From Tenrec ecaudatus (lineage: Eukaryota > Chordata > Mammalia > Afrosoricida > Tenrecidae), in the NCBI RefSeq assembly GCF_050624435.1, contig NC_134546.1, positions 78,719,700 through 78,783,699 on the forward strand: 64,000 nucleotides of DNA. Direction: 5' to 3'. The notes below the pieces were generated by a model. The model saw only the letters and a program-made list of their open reading frames with translations. It ran no database searches and was not told the DNA's origin. Below, one piece after another: positions 48,868-59,459 of this stretch (positions are counted from its first letter, which is position 1; each line of letters begins with the position of its first letter). The translations under genes and the position numbers were made by a program.

Positions 48868-49050
48868 ATGTTGCTGAGTAGATTGCAACTCATAATGACG
48901 ATACAGGTAGATGAGGGAAGGGCTTCCAAGACTGTACTTGTCATGGTTGCAAAGGACCACGTTTCCTCTGTGGAGAAACGATTGTTTCCAGTGTCTGTCC
49001 TGAGAAATAGCAGCCAAACTCTTTCAACCATGGTGCAACCAGCTCTCCAT
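48868..49050 (-). repeat. AfroSINE, second of pair, unit 7
   Basis: GTTGCTGAGTAGATTGCAACTC..AGCAGCCAAACTCTTTCAACC..CCAGCTCTCC, antisense. Confidence 0.65.
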
Positions 49051-49593
49051 TAGTCATGAAATGCAATGAAATTATTATTACCAGGTTAGAAAATACACAG
49101 TCACACCGGAGACAGGAATTTTACAGCAAAGTTTCAATGATTCTCATTAATATGGGAAAAAGCATTTTGAATTATGTAAAGTGACAACAAATCATTGAAT
49201 ATTTCTTTTCAGATACTTCTGATTTAGTTACATATGGAAACAGTCTCATTTACACTTCTAAATTGATACCTATAGTATCTTTACACCTGTAATCTAATGT
49301 GTTTCTCTGGTCTAAAAATTTCACAATCAACCCACTCCTTACCGTCTACCTTAAGGATGTATACACTTTCTACTAGCCTGCAAGGAGAACTCTTCCTTCA
49401 AATACTCGTAGCTATTTATTTGCTGCTTTAGTTAGATGAACCAAGTAAATACCACATAAAAGCGTGGTTGGAATGTAGGTTGCATAAGGAGAGTAAACTC
49501 AAGTCAAGTTTTGCACAAAACGGTTTGGGAATGTCCAAAGTGCACTGAAGTCAAGAAAGAGACTCTAGGATTGGATTCTCTGTGCTCGTTTAC

Positions 49594-49827
49594 CTTTTCT
49601 GCTCCTTTTGTATTCTGACGGCTCTGCTTTCCCCCGGTCATCGGCGGGAACATCACGAGTTACAAACTCGGCTCCAGTTTTGTCCTTTTCTCTTTGTGCT
49701 GTGGTCGTCCTTCCACATGTGGTAGATCTTGAGTGATGTGTGGTCGGTGCTGGTGGTTTAAATGGAGGCTCATGATCAACGTTTGACTTCTTGGGAATTG
49801 TTTGTCTCCCACTGGAAGAATCCCAAT
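49594..49827 (-). CDS. Module 7 exon C (234 bp)
   Basis: Phase 1 to 1, open. The nine bases between the two family acceptors are deleted, so CTTCAG joins directly to the core: DWDSSSGRQTIPKKSNVDH..., then CGRTTTAQREKDKTGAEFV, tail PSEYKRSRK. Donor AAAAG/GTAAAC. Confidence 0.76.
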
Positions 49828-50724
49828 CTGAAGACAAAACATTCACTTATTAGAAGGTAAATGTAACATAACTTTGACCTGCTTAGATAAATACACAAAT
49901 TCTTGCTTCAGTGAAACGGTCCCATGTCTTTCCCTTCCTGAAGAATAGTCTTCCTTTCTGGCATCCTGCCTATGGCAAATGGTATGGCTGCTCTGCTGAG
50001 GACTTGTGTTTGCAGTACATCAGACTAGACTCAGCAACACTCAACCACACAGGTGCTCCTGATTTAGATCAAAAGTTGTTACCAGTTTCCTTTCTTTTAG
50101 CCTATTTTTTTTTTCAGTTTTACTTACATGGGTTCACTCACAACTTTCCATTATTTATTTTGCATTCCAGGAAAGCTAGTTTATTAAGTCTACATGAATT
50201 GACATTCTTTCTTCTTAATAATAAAATTCATGCCCCCAAATTTAAAGCTCAAATATGCATGACAATATATCATGTATAATCTAGAAACATGACTTGATTT
50301 CATTTTTTAAGCCATTAATCAATGGGCTTCTTTTAATTGAAAGGCAATTTTCAATAGAATGAGAAGACTTTTCTTAAATGTACCATTTGCAACATTCATA
50401 TTTTAAACTTTAGTTTATATTCATTAATATATAAGCAAGACCATAACCTTTAGGAATCAGTGTTTCCATTTTAAGTAACGGATGTACAAGCTGACACTAG
50501 AGACCAAAAGTAGCAATATACTTGAAACAAGCAATTATTATAGAAAGAAAAATATTTTACTCTTTTTTGAAAAACCAAATTTAAATGATGTAAAAATAAG
50601 TGTAGAAATAAAGGACTGTAGATGTAATTTGAATGCATGTTTCCCAGCGCAACGTATTCATTTACACCCATACAATCTGGGGTGAAATAAAACAAACAAA
50701 CGACAAATGGGTTGAGTTCAAACT

Positions 50725-50905
50725 GTTTGAAAATTATGGAAACCCCGGGGACACATGTGAAAGCAGAAGTGTGCTCCAGTATTTTCCAAGGCAAGTGGAT
50801 TAGGCAAGTGTATACCCAAGCCCTTTAGGGTCATGCTGTGCCTGTGAACCACCAGTCTCTCAGTTAATGAACAAAAATGGTTGTGCGACCTGGCAATTAT
50901 AAGGT
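50725..50905 (-). repeat. Older SINE between A and C, unit 7
   Basis: ACACATGTGAAAGCAGAAG..GTGCTCCAGTATTTTCCAAGG..GGTTGTGCGACCTGG. Confidence 0.55.
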
Positions 50906-51770
50906 GAAAAATAATGATTCTCAAGTATGAGCTGAGAAATTCTTGATTCCCAAGATCTCTATCAGGGAGCCCAAGGGAGCCATACTATTCTCCTAACAAG
51001 ACAAAATGTCACTTGTTATTTTCACTGACATTCTCTGTCACTGCAGCATGGAGGTTTCAAACACAATCAGATGTCTAACAACATTGTCTTCAACTAGCTA
51101 TCAAACTTCTCAGTAGAAATGCTTGTATTTAACTGTTTTCAACTTTCATTTCTGATATACCAATAGGTATAACTGACCGACAAAAGCTCCCAGACACTCT
51201 AAATAATAGGGAATAGCATAAAGGGATCCTCATCCAGATGGTTTTCAGAATTGATTATTTCAAAGATTGTGTCTTCCCAATTGTCACTAAAGAATGATTC
51301 ATGACACATGTACCATACACCACACATGGTCAGCTAATGAGAAAATTAGTTGACTTTAGATCATCACTAGGAAAATACTAAAGGGAAATAAATTTAAAAC
51401 ACGCACAAGGAAGTAAGACATTGCTTCTGGTGAAGAACAACAATCCAGTGACCATTTTAGAGCATTAGGAAGAAATCTCAGCATTCCATAATTAACCTCT
51501 GAGAATTTCTTAGTAATATAGAATTTCAAACTAAGAATTTTAGGGAGTTAAAGCATAAAAAGGGGAAAAATAGGAGTTCAAGGTTACTGTGGTAAAAGCA
51601 TCCCCTTATGCTTCTAGATACCTTTTCCATGCATGAATAACAGCAATGCCCTATGTATGACTAATTTCAAATCTCGAACATTGGCTAAAAGTGAAATAAT
51701 TAAAAGACAAGACCTGTGAACATGTCGAGTAGCTCAATTTCCTTATTACAAAGTGTATTGTGTAATGTAC

Positions 51771-51834
51771 CTGAATTGGATGCATGTACTTCCTTGGGTG
51801 CTAACTCTTGATCAGGAGAAGCATCTTTGGTATC
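51771..51834 (-). CDS. Module 7 exon A (64 bp)
   Basis: Phase 0 to 1, open: DTKDASPDQELAPKEVHASN and then S plus one base. Acceptor TTTCCATTCAG, donor TCAG/GTACAT. Confidence 0.73.
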
Positions 51835-51940
51835 CTGAATGGAAATTAAAACAAGATGATTAATAGGTAAGGAACCTTTTATACAAACGTAGTCACCAAC
51901 AAAAGGTAAAAGTGCGGAAGTTTTATATGAAAGTTATTAC

Positions 51941-51969
51941 CTTTAAATGCCGATGTTTTGTTGCAGAAA
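51941..51969 (-). CDS. Module 7 exon B (29 bp)
   Basis: Phase 1 to 0, reading (V)SATKHRHLK. Acceptor GCCCTTTAG, donor AAAG/GTAATAAC. Confidence 0.72.
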
Positions 51970-52221
51970 CTAAAGGGCAAAATGGACACAATCAGTGGCA
52001 TGTAAATGTGACAAAACTAATCTCACACATTCATATGGATTCAGTATCAAGCCAAATCCTCATGCTGGGCTTTAGAAATGGGTGACTTACTTATTTGGGA
52101 TTGGGTGTTGGTTGTGTTTGCTACAAAAGCAACATGAATGAAATCTGAGTCATCTTTAAAAACTGAAGAAAAAATAGAAATATAGCACAGACAAACCTAC
52201 CATGAAGATTGCAAAAGTGAT

Positions 52222-53370
52222 CAGGAGGGAAAAGTATGTTTGGAGATTGAACCGGACGCAATTATATAATTAGGTTTGACATGCATGGACTATGGAATAA
52301 TATGACATATGATATAATTCGCATGTTCCAGCAAATTGAAGAAAGAAAACAAAAATCTGGGCTCACACTGAATCCTAGCTCCAACTTGAGAACAATGAGT
52401 TCTTACCTCATGGGCCGGCTCAGTACTCACCTACATGAAATGATCACTGAACACAGGGTCATACAGCAAAGGGTGGCAAAGAAAGGAGATGGTGTCTGGC
52501 TATCAATTGGAATACTGCCTGGGGTCTTAGAAGCTTGTACATTAACCAGCAGCCATCTAAGCGAGGAGTCAACTAAGCCCACACGGAAGAAGCATAGCAG
52601 TTTGTGTGATCCAAAGACATAAATTACAAAAACTGAGCATGGTGACGAGAAAAGTATCTGAGCTCAAATTAAGAGCACACAATTTGTAGAAGGCTATGGA
52701 GGGCAGAGGGAGGCCAAAACTCACCTGCAGAGTATCCAGTCAGACAGAACTGCTGGCGGATCCACTCTGGTCAAAGGCAGAGCCGGAGCAGCCTTACCCT
52801 CATACAGACCATTGTAATCTTCATTAGGCTGGATCGGATGTGGTACTTGGCCTTTGACCTCGCCATATACACGAGCTGAATTAGTTCTGAGTACAAACAT
52901 CTCAAAGACGTTCCATTACTGAAATTTCTTTCCTGACTTCTTGAATGTTGTGGGGGTCTTCTCCCTCGCACCCATTACTTATATTTTTGACTTGACCCTA
53001 TTACGATCTTATTCTACACCCTTTAGTGTGATTTATTTTCCATTGTCATCTGTTGAGTTTCCCAGATGTGAAGCGCAGGAGAGGAGGTAAAATGATAATA
53101 AGTGATATAAATGATGATAGTGACTGTTTGGGTAGGGGTGAGCATTAGGGTAAGAAAGGGGATTCGGGAGTAAATCATGAAAGCTGGAGGACAACGAGAG
53201 CAGTACAACTGATTGTGATTGCAGAACTCCATCTGAAGGCGAGTGACCCATGACAGGGGCTGCTGTAAGATGAATGTGCTGATTGTGCAAATGCTCTTGT
53301 TATGATTGAACGATTGAACTACTGAATTGTACAATATGTAAATTGTGCCCCAATAAAAACGTTGGAAAGA
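52222..53370 (+). mobile_element. Older L1 3' UTR in the C8-B7 intron
   Basis: Paralogue of 46985-48195, with a better tail: TGTACAATATGTAAATTGTG followed by CCCCAATAAAAACG. Flanking AAAAGTGATC (left) and AAAAGCGATC (right) look like a TSD. Confidence 0.65.
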
Positions 53371-53685
53371 AGGAACAAATTCTACTATGATTAAAAGCGA
53401 TCATTCTTTTACCTTCTCATTGAAAATAACACAAACAAGATTTCAAAGGTGGGATTATGTTTTCAATCACTGCAACTGAGAGTAAGACTGTCCATAATCC
53501 ACAATGGGCATATGCTGATTGATGGAGACAAAAGTCATAGTTAATCTGAGGAGCAAATCATGACCCTGAGAAAATGGATGTCAAATATGTGTATAAATAT
53601 GAACAGCAAGCTCATTCTACAGTTAAGGAGAGATGACATAGCTATTGGTTTTAAATCACATCAAACTATTAATGAACACAGACCT

Positions 53686-53876
53686 AATCATCCCCACATA
53701 AACCACTGCTGTCCAGGCAATGGTGACTCGCTGTAAGAGGACGCCCAAGGGGGTAAATCTTTCAGGGCACCGTTAGCCTGCTCTTTCCCCCTTGGTGCAG
53801 TCATGGACTCTGAACTGCCAAACTTACAGTTGGCAGCCTCAAACTATCCCAACTGCCACCACGGCTCTTTAGGCCA
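53686..53876 (-). repeat. AfroSINE, first of pair, unit 8
   Basis: ATAAACCACTGCTGTCCAGGC..CTCTTTCCCCCTTGG..CCACCACGGCTCTTTAGG; nearly identical to the unit-7 copy. Confidence 0.72.
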
Positions 53877-54057
53877 ACTTGTAGGACCAGTTAATCAAGG
53901 CCCTTGAATCTATATAAAGTAAGACAAATTGGATGCAATCAATCAACAATCTGTGCAGAACAGTAGAAATAAAATGGATTATCCCTGTTTCACTACAGAC
54001 TGTCAGAGCACTCCTTAAAATCATAATACATGTAAATTATTTATTCACTCTTGTTAC

Positions 54058-54250
54058 TGGTGTATGTTGCTGAGTAGATTGCAACTCATAATGACCATAC
54101 AGGTAGATGAGGGAAGGGTTTCCAAGACTGTACTTGTCATGGTTGCAAAGGACCACATGTTTCCTCTGTGGAGACACGATTGTTTTCAGTGTCTGTCCTG
54201 CGAAATAGCAGCCAAACTCTTTCAACCATGGTGCAACCAGGCTCCTTTAC
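54058..54250 (-). repeat. AfroSINE, second of pair, unit 8
   Basis: GTTGCTGAGTAGATTGCAACTC..TCTTTCAACCATGGTGCAACC..GGCTCCTTTACTC, antisense. Confidence 0.65.
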
Positions 54251-54811
54251 TCATTAAATAGGATAACATGGGTATTATTAGGTAATAAAATACACGATGA
54301 TGCTTGACAGAGGAACTGTATAGCAAAGTTTCAATGATTGCCATAAATATGGTAATAGCACTTTGAAGTATCAATGATAGCAAATCATTCTGTTTTACTT
54401 TTCAGATGGTGTTAATTTAGTCACACTGGAATGTAGTGGTATTTACAATTCTAAATTCAGACCTGAATAGTTAAGCAGTCACATTGGGTTTGAATATGCC
54501 ATCTCTAACCCTCCACCTAAGGTGCTCCTCTTGTCCCAAAGTTCACCAAGTAACCCACAATTTACTGTCTGCTGTCAAGTGTGAATACACTTTCTACTAG
54601 CCTCCAAGAACGCCTCCTCCAAATACTCCTAGCTATTGCTTTGCTGCTTTGTTTGGACGAAGAAAGCAAATAACGTGTAAAAGAATGGATGGGTTGCAGG
54701 TTGGATCAAGGGAGTCAATCCATAGCAAGTTTTGCACAAAATGGTTTGGGAACGTCATGTGTAGACTGAAGCCAAGAGAGGGACTCAGATTGGATTCTCT
54801 ATGCTTGTTAC

Positions 54812-55054
54812 CTTCTCTGCTACTTTTGCTTTCTGATGGCTCCGCTTTACTCTGGTCATCGACAGGATCATCCCGAGTTACAAACCCGGCTCCACTTTTG
54901 TCCTTTACTTTTCGTGCTAAGGCAGTCCTTCCACATTTTGCAGATGTTGAGTGACTTGTGGTCTGTGCTGGTGGTTTCGATGGAGGCTCATCATCAATGT
55001 TAGATTTCTTAGAAAGTTTTTGGCTCACACAGGCAGAATGCAAATCTGAAAACT
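54812..55054 (-). CDS. Module 8 exon C (243 bp, or 234 from the second acceptor)
   Basis: Phase 1 to 1, open from both acceptors (CTTCAG before 55054, TTTCAG before 55045). It reads EFSDLHSACVSQKLSKKSNI..., core CGRTALARKVKDKSGAGFV, tail PSESKSSRE. Donor GAAG/GTAACA. Confidence 0.76.
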
Positions 55055-55899
55055 CTGAAGACAAAATATTCACTTATGAGAGGTAAATAATAACATAAAT
55101 TTGACCAGCTTAGATAAATACACAAATTCTTGTTTCAGTGAAGCGGTCACGAGTCTTCCTCTCCCTGACAAACAGTCAGTCCTCCATGACAGCTCCCTGC
55201 ACTTGGCATGTGGTCTGCTTGCTCTACTGAGACCCTGTATTTGCGCTAGATCAGAACAGACTTAACAGCAACCAACAAAACAGGTACTCTTGATCTATTT
55301 AAGCTTACTAGAAGTTGTCTTTCTTTTTGTCTATACATTATTTGTTTTATGTCCCTGGGTTCACACAGAACTTTCAATTATTTAGTTTACATTCCATAAA
55401 ACTTTTCTATTAATGCTGCAAAGATTCACACTCTTTCTTCTTAGGAACAAAATATATGCCTACATATTTAAAGTTGCGTATGCATGAAAGTATATCATGT
55501 ATGCTCTAGGGACATGACTTTTTTAAAGCCATCAATCAATGTGCTATTTTAATTAAAATATTTTATTATATTTAAAAGACTTTTCTTAAATACACAATCT
55601 TCAAATTCATTTCTTAAGCTTTGGATAAGCATCACGAATATGTATGAGGTACCATTTAAAGATAGGGGAAGTACAAGTTGACACTAGAGCTAAAGAATAA
55701 TATTGTGCTAGGGAACAAGCCACTAATATAGAGAACATTTTTTTCTTTTACTGAAAATTTTATAAGTGAAAGAAAAACAACAACAACAACAAAACAAGAA
55801 TTGTAACAGTAAAGCTTTAAAGGATAGTTCCAAGTGCACAATATTCATTTTACCCCACGGGAAGCTGTCTAGGTTTCAATAGCCCAAATCTATTCTCTT

Positions 55900-56075
55900 C
55901 CAGGGCACTGCAATGATAGAAACCCAATGTGTGTCACAGCAGAACTTGCTCCAGGGCTTTAAAGGCTGCAACATGATGGAAGTCCATCAGCAGGCCCTCT
56001 GTGGCATCATATGGACAGGAGCCACCAACCTCTCAGTGAGGGAGCAAAAGTGGTTGTGCCACCCTTGGAACAATG
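55900..56075 (-). repeat. Older SINE between A and C, unit 8
   Basis: CCCAATGTGTGTCACAGCAG..TTGCTCCAGGGCTTTAAAGG..GGTTGTGCCACCC. Confidence 0.6.
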
Positions 56076-57000
56076 TGAAAGGATGTACATTTCAGAGGGT
56101 AACCTGGTGGTTCTAAAGTATGAGCTGAGAAACTCTGGATTCCCAAGATCTGTATCAGTAAGCCCAAGGGAGGCACGCGATTCTCACACCAACACAAAAT
56201 GTCATCAGACATTTTTACTTTCAGTCTCTTATAAGTACACAGGAAGGTTTTCAGCCACCATGCAATGTTTGATGGTGTCATATTCTAGGAATCAATGACA
56301 TTTCTGAGTAGGTTTGCTTGCATTTAAACTTTCTCAGCTCCAGTACTACCATAGCAGTAGGCATAACTGGCTTCAACAAAAGTTTCTCGGTAAGTCTAAA
56401 TAATAGTGAATAGCATAAAGGATATTCTAAGGCTGATCCTACGGCTGAAGATTAGAATGAATTCTTTCATAGACTGTGTCTCTCAAAGAGCGACTAAGAA
56501 AGACGAACAGTTTCCCCGCATTTTCAATCCATGTACAATACAGCACACAAGGTCTGCTGAGGAGGACATTTGGTTGACTTCTGATCATCACCATGACAAT
56601 ATTGAAATGAAATCAAGTGAAAACACACACAAACAAGTAAGGCTTTGTTCCTGGAGAAGATCAAAGTTCAGTGAACATTTAAAAGCATCAAGAAAAATTC
56701 TCAGCATTCCATTGTTAACATCTGTTCATTTATAAGAAATTAGGATATTCCAAACTAAGCAATTTAGGGGTATAAAGCCTACAAATGGAAAAATGAGTTC
56801 AAGCTTACTATGGTAAAATCTTTTCTCAAACTTCTAGATCTTTTTTCAAACATCAATAACAACATTGATATGTGCATGACTTATGTCAACTTTTCAACTG
56901 CATTTGCAAAAGTGACATAAATCAGAAACCAGAATCCTGTGAACATGTCAAAGAGCTTCATATCCGTGTTCGTAAGTGAAATGTGTATCATGCACCGCAC

Positions 57001-57049
57001 CTGACCGGGATGTGTCCACATCCTGGAGTACTAAGTCATTAGCAGCAGT
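57001..57049 (-). CDS. Module 8 exon A, short form (49 bp)
   Basis: Phase 0 to 1, open: TAANDLVLQDVDTSRS plus one base. It is 15 bp (five codons) shorter than most A exons and equals exon A9 in length. Acceptor TTCCCATTCAG, donor TCAG/GTGCGG. Confidence 0.65.
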
Positions 57050-57155
57050 CTGAATGGGAATAAAAACAAGAGGAGTAACAGTTAAGGCACATTTCATACA
57101 ATCTGTAGTCACTAACTAAAGGAAAAACTCTCAAGTTTTATTTTAAAGTTATTAC

Positions 57156-57184
57156 CTTCAAATGTAGTTTATTCACAGGAGAAT
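57156..57184 (-). CDS. Module 8 exon B (29 bp)
   Basis: Phase 1 to 0, reading (D)SPVNKLHLK. Acceptor TTTTGCCCTGTAG, donor GAAG/GTAATAAC. It is the most upstream B exon found. Confidence 0.7.
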
Positions 57185-58565
57185 CTACAGGGCAAAATGG
57201 ACATAATCAATTGCAGGTAATATGACAAAAACTAATCACACACATTTATGAGGAATGATTATCCATCAGGATTCTCATCCTCCTGTACAGCGTACATGCT
57301 TTGTACTGGTTGCTTGTTGTTTTGCTTCCAAAAGCATCATGAAAGAAATATGAATCCATCTTAAAATACAGAAGAAAGTATGGGAATATAGGATTAACAA
57401 AGAATGCAATGAAGCTTTCAAACGTGAGATGATTATTCTAATCACTGCAACTGAAATTAAAGTGTCCATTAGTAATGTGGACATACTGATTGAGTGGAGG
57501 AAACTGGATCTTTCCTTAAAGGAACAAATCACGACCCTGATAAAAATTAATCAAAGCTCATGGCCGTACGTAGAAATGTATCTCCAATTTTGATGCAACA
57601 AAATCATTTGCATCATAATCCTACAAATATTTATCACCTTGTTCAATTTGTCCTGTAATTTAATAAATACCCAGTTGTGTTGACAGCTGCCTTGAATGTA
57701 TATTTCAGTTCTCATCCAAGTAATAACATGTTCTAAATTGATTTCTTGGACAGCTGCTTGTAGAATAAGACTTCATAAAAATATTCACTATTTACTACAA
57801 TACAGGAGGGCTACATTTCTTCTATCCTCTCATTTAGCCATCTTAGTTTTATGATCCATTCATGACAGAAGCTTTTTCAAATGCAGGGAAGGAATAATGG
57901 ACAATACACTTTCGATGTGAAATATGTTGTTAAAGTGGGGGGATGGTTAATTACAGAATAGTGAGGATTCAAATAAACTTGATGTTTAAAAACCAGTCTA
58001 GTCTATACTGACAATAACAATTTTAGTATTCAAGAAAAGATTTCAATTATTTTTCCAAATTATCAATGATTAGTTACACAATAACTTGGGTATGTTACCT
58101 CCCTCTACTATCTAAAATGATTTCCATGTAAAATCTAGATAAAACAATGCCTTTCCTCAATAAGTCAGATTTAAACCATTATCCCAAAATCCTTCTTCCA
58201 GAGAGCTCCACGGACATCTAACACCCATGCTAATCAGAGAGGGATCTGAGGACCAGCAACTTTGGTATCACCTGGTAGCTTGTTCGAAATAAAGAAATCC
58301 AGGCTTCGTGAGTCAGAGTCTGAGTATGATTGTATTATGTCAGCTTCCACATTCCTTTAGCTCAACTCTTCCTTCTGGAATCTAACCTTGAGCCTCCTCC
58401 CTATCGCATCTCGTGAACTAATTGTGTATTAAAAGTCATAATGTTTATTAATGATACATGAATCAGACTTTACCTCATGCCTCTCACCCAAACTAGACAC
58501 TGCTTTTTATTTTTCCCAGTGCCCTTCTTCAGGCACATATGATGCTGTCCTATGAAACAGAAAAT

Positions 58566-58568
<3 letters not shown>
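57185..58568. other. Intron A9-B8, proximal part
   Basis: AT-rich. A C-type exon was looked for here and not found; GTTACCTCC near 58096 and TTTACCTC near 58470 look like antisense donors but have no phase-matched exon in front of them. Confidence 0.4.

Positions 58569-58648
<80 letters not shown>
58569..58648. repeat. (AT)n microsatellite, about 40 units
   Basis: Eighty uninterrupted alternating A and T bases, long enough to be unstable and to extrude as a cruciform. Sixty bases further on an AfroSINE begins. Confidence 0.97.
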
Positions 58649-58652
<4 letters not shown>

Positions 58653-58708
58653 GACCACACACACTTCAACTTGTCCACTGTAGATGAAACAGCTCTGTAT
58701 GATCTGGA

Positions 58709-58915
58709 CAGGAGCCCTGGTGGCGTGCTGGTTATGACTTGGACAGCCATGTGCAAAGTGGGCAGTTCAAATCCACCAACGTCTCCACGGGAGACAGATG
58801 GGGCTTTCCTACTCCAGTAAAGACCTAGTCTCTGAGATTCACAGGGGGCAGCCATTTCTACCGTGTGAGATAGGGTCATTATGAGCTAGCATCTACTCAA
58901 TGGCAGTGAGATTGG
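58709..58915 (+). repeat. AfroSINE, sense, nearly full length
   Basis: Head GGAGCCCTGGTGGCGTGCTGG, tRNA-like GCAGTTCAAATCCACC, central GGCTTTCCTACTCCAGTAAAG, tail TCATTATGAGCTAGCATCTAC..CAATGGCAGTGAG. The central segment is present. Confidence 0.85.
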
Positions 58916-59410
58916 AGTATTTGGGGGCATGATTAAAGGCTTCATTCCTTCATGAATTCCCTATGTGGAAGCTAGTCAGTAGAAAACTACTCCTCGAGTT
59001 GTCGACACTTAGAATTGAAATCCCCTTCCATAATATTCACCCCTTTTCTAATATCCCATGCTTCCTTCTTCTAAAGAAGTATTTGTTATTATCACCTGCT
59101 CCTGAGTGCCCCTGGTTTCTTTTCCCATTGTTTACTCATCGTACTCTGTTCTCTCCATTCTTCTTCTCCTCCTCTTTACACCTTTGTTCTTCCTTAATTT
59201 ACTGACTTTCCATAATTTGGAATTGAAAGTAATAATTTTGTTTCTCTGGTGATGCTTTTCCATTAATCTGTTACTGACACCTTCTCTATACATCTATAAG
59301 GTATCTCCATCATACTTCTTTTTCTCCATTGTATATTTTCTTTCAGCTATCAGAATTTATCAGTACTCATGTCTAAAAAATTTCTCAAATGATTTTTGAT
59401 ACAGCTTTAC

Positions 59411-59459
59411 CTGGTCTTTCTGATATATCTGGGGCTGCAACTAAATCATCAGCATTCTT
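59411..59459 (-). CDS. Ninth A-type exon (A9, 49 bp)
   Basis: Phase 0 to 1, open: KNADDLVAAPDISERP plus one base. Acceptor GGTCTCCACAG, donor CCAG/GTAAAG. The AND/ADDLV...D start and 49-bp length match exon A8. No C exon was found between it and B8; joining A9 directly to B8 keeps the frame, because A ends and B begins in phase 1. No B9 was found upstream within the window. Confidence 0.6.

Larger units (their letters stand above)
5741..59459 (-). other. ANKRD26-like: ANKRD26-family gene locus with eight tandem three-exon modules (partial)
   Basis: At least 27 exons can be read on the minus strand. Transcription order is A9, then (B-A-C) modules 8 to 1, a possible 68-bp exon, a 900-bp-type exon and a 936-bp coiled-coil exon. 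Phases chain perfectly: B 1 to 0, A 0 to 1, C 1 to 1, last two exons 0 to 0. ANKRD26-family proteins have N-terminal ankyrin repeats, a disordered middle and a long C-terminal coiled coil; human ANKRD26 is a centriolar distal-appendage protein. Here the ankyrin exons would lie beyond 64 kb and the last coiled-coil exons beyond position 1. The repeated exons add about 860 residues of charged, Ser/Thr-rich middle region. Two breaks are visible: a 2-bp deletion in exon A2 and a 1-bp deletion in the 900-bp-type exon. The locus could therefore be an active gene with skipped exons, a decaying paralogue, or an intact gene with assembly errors. The exact paralogue (ANKRD26, CCDC144, ANKRD30 and so on) is not settled. 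Confidence 0.75.

Noticed and set aside
58081..58110. Antisense GTTACCTCC as a donor for a C exon between A9 and B8
   Set aside because: The only acceptor in front would leave a 13-bp exon, and no C-family peptide is present nearby.
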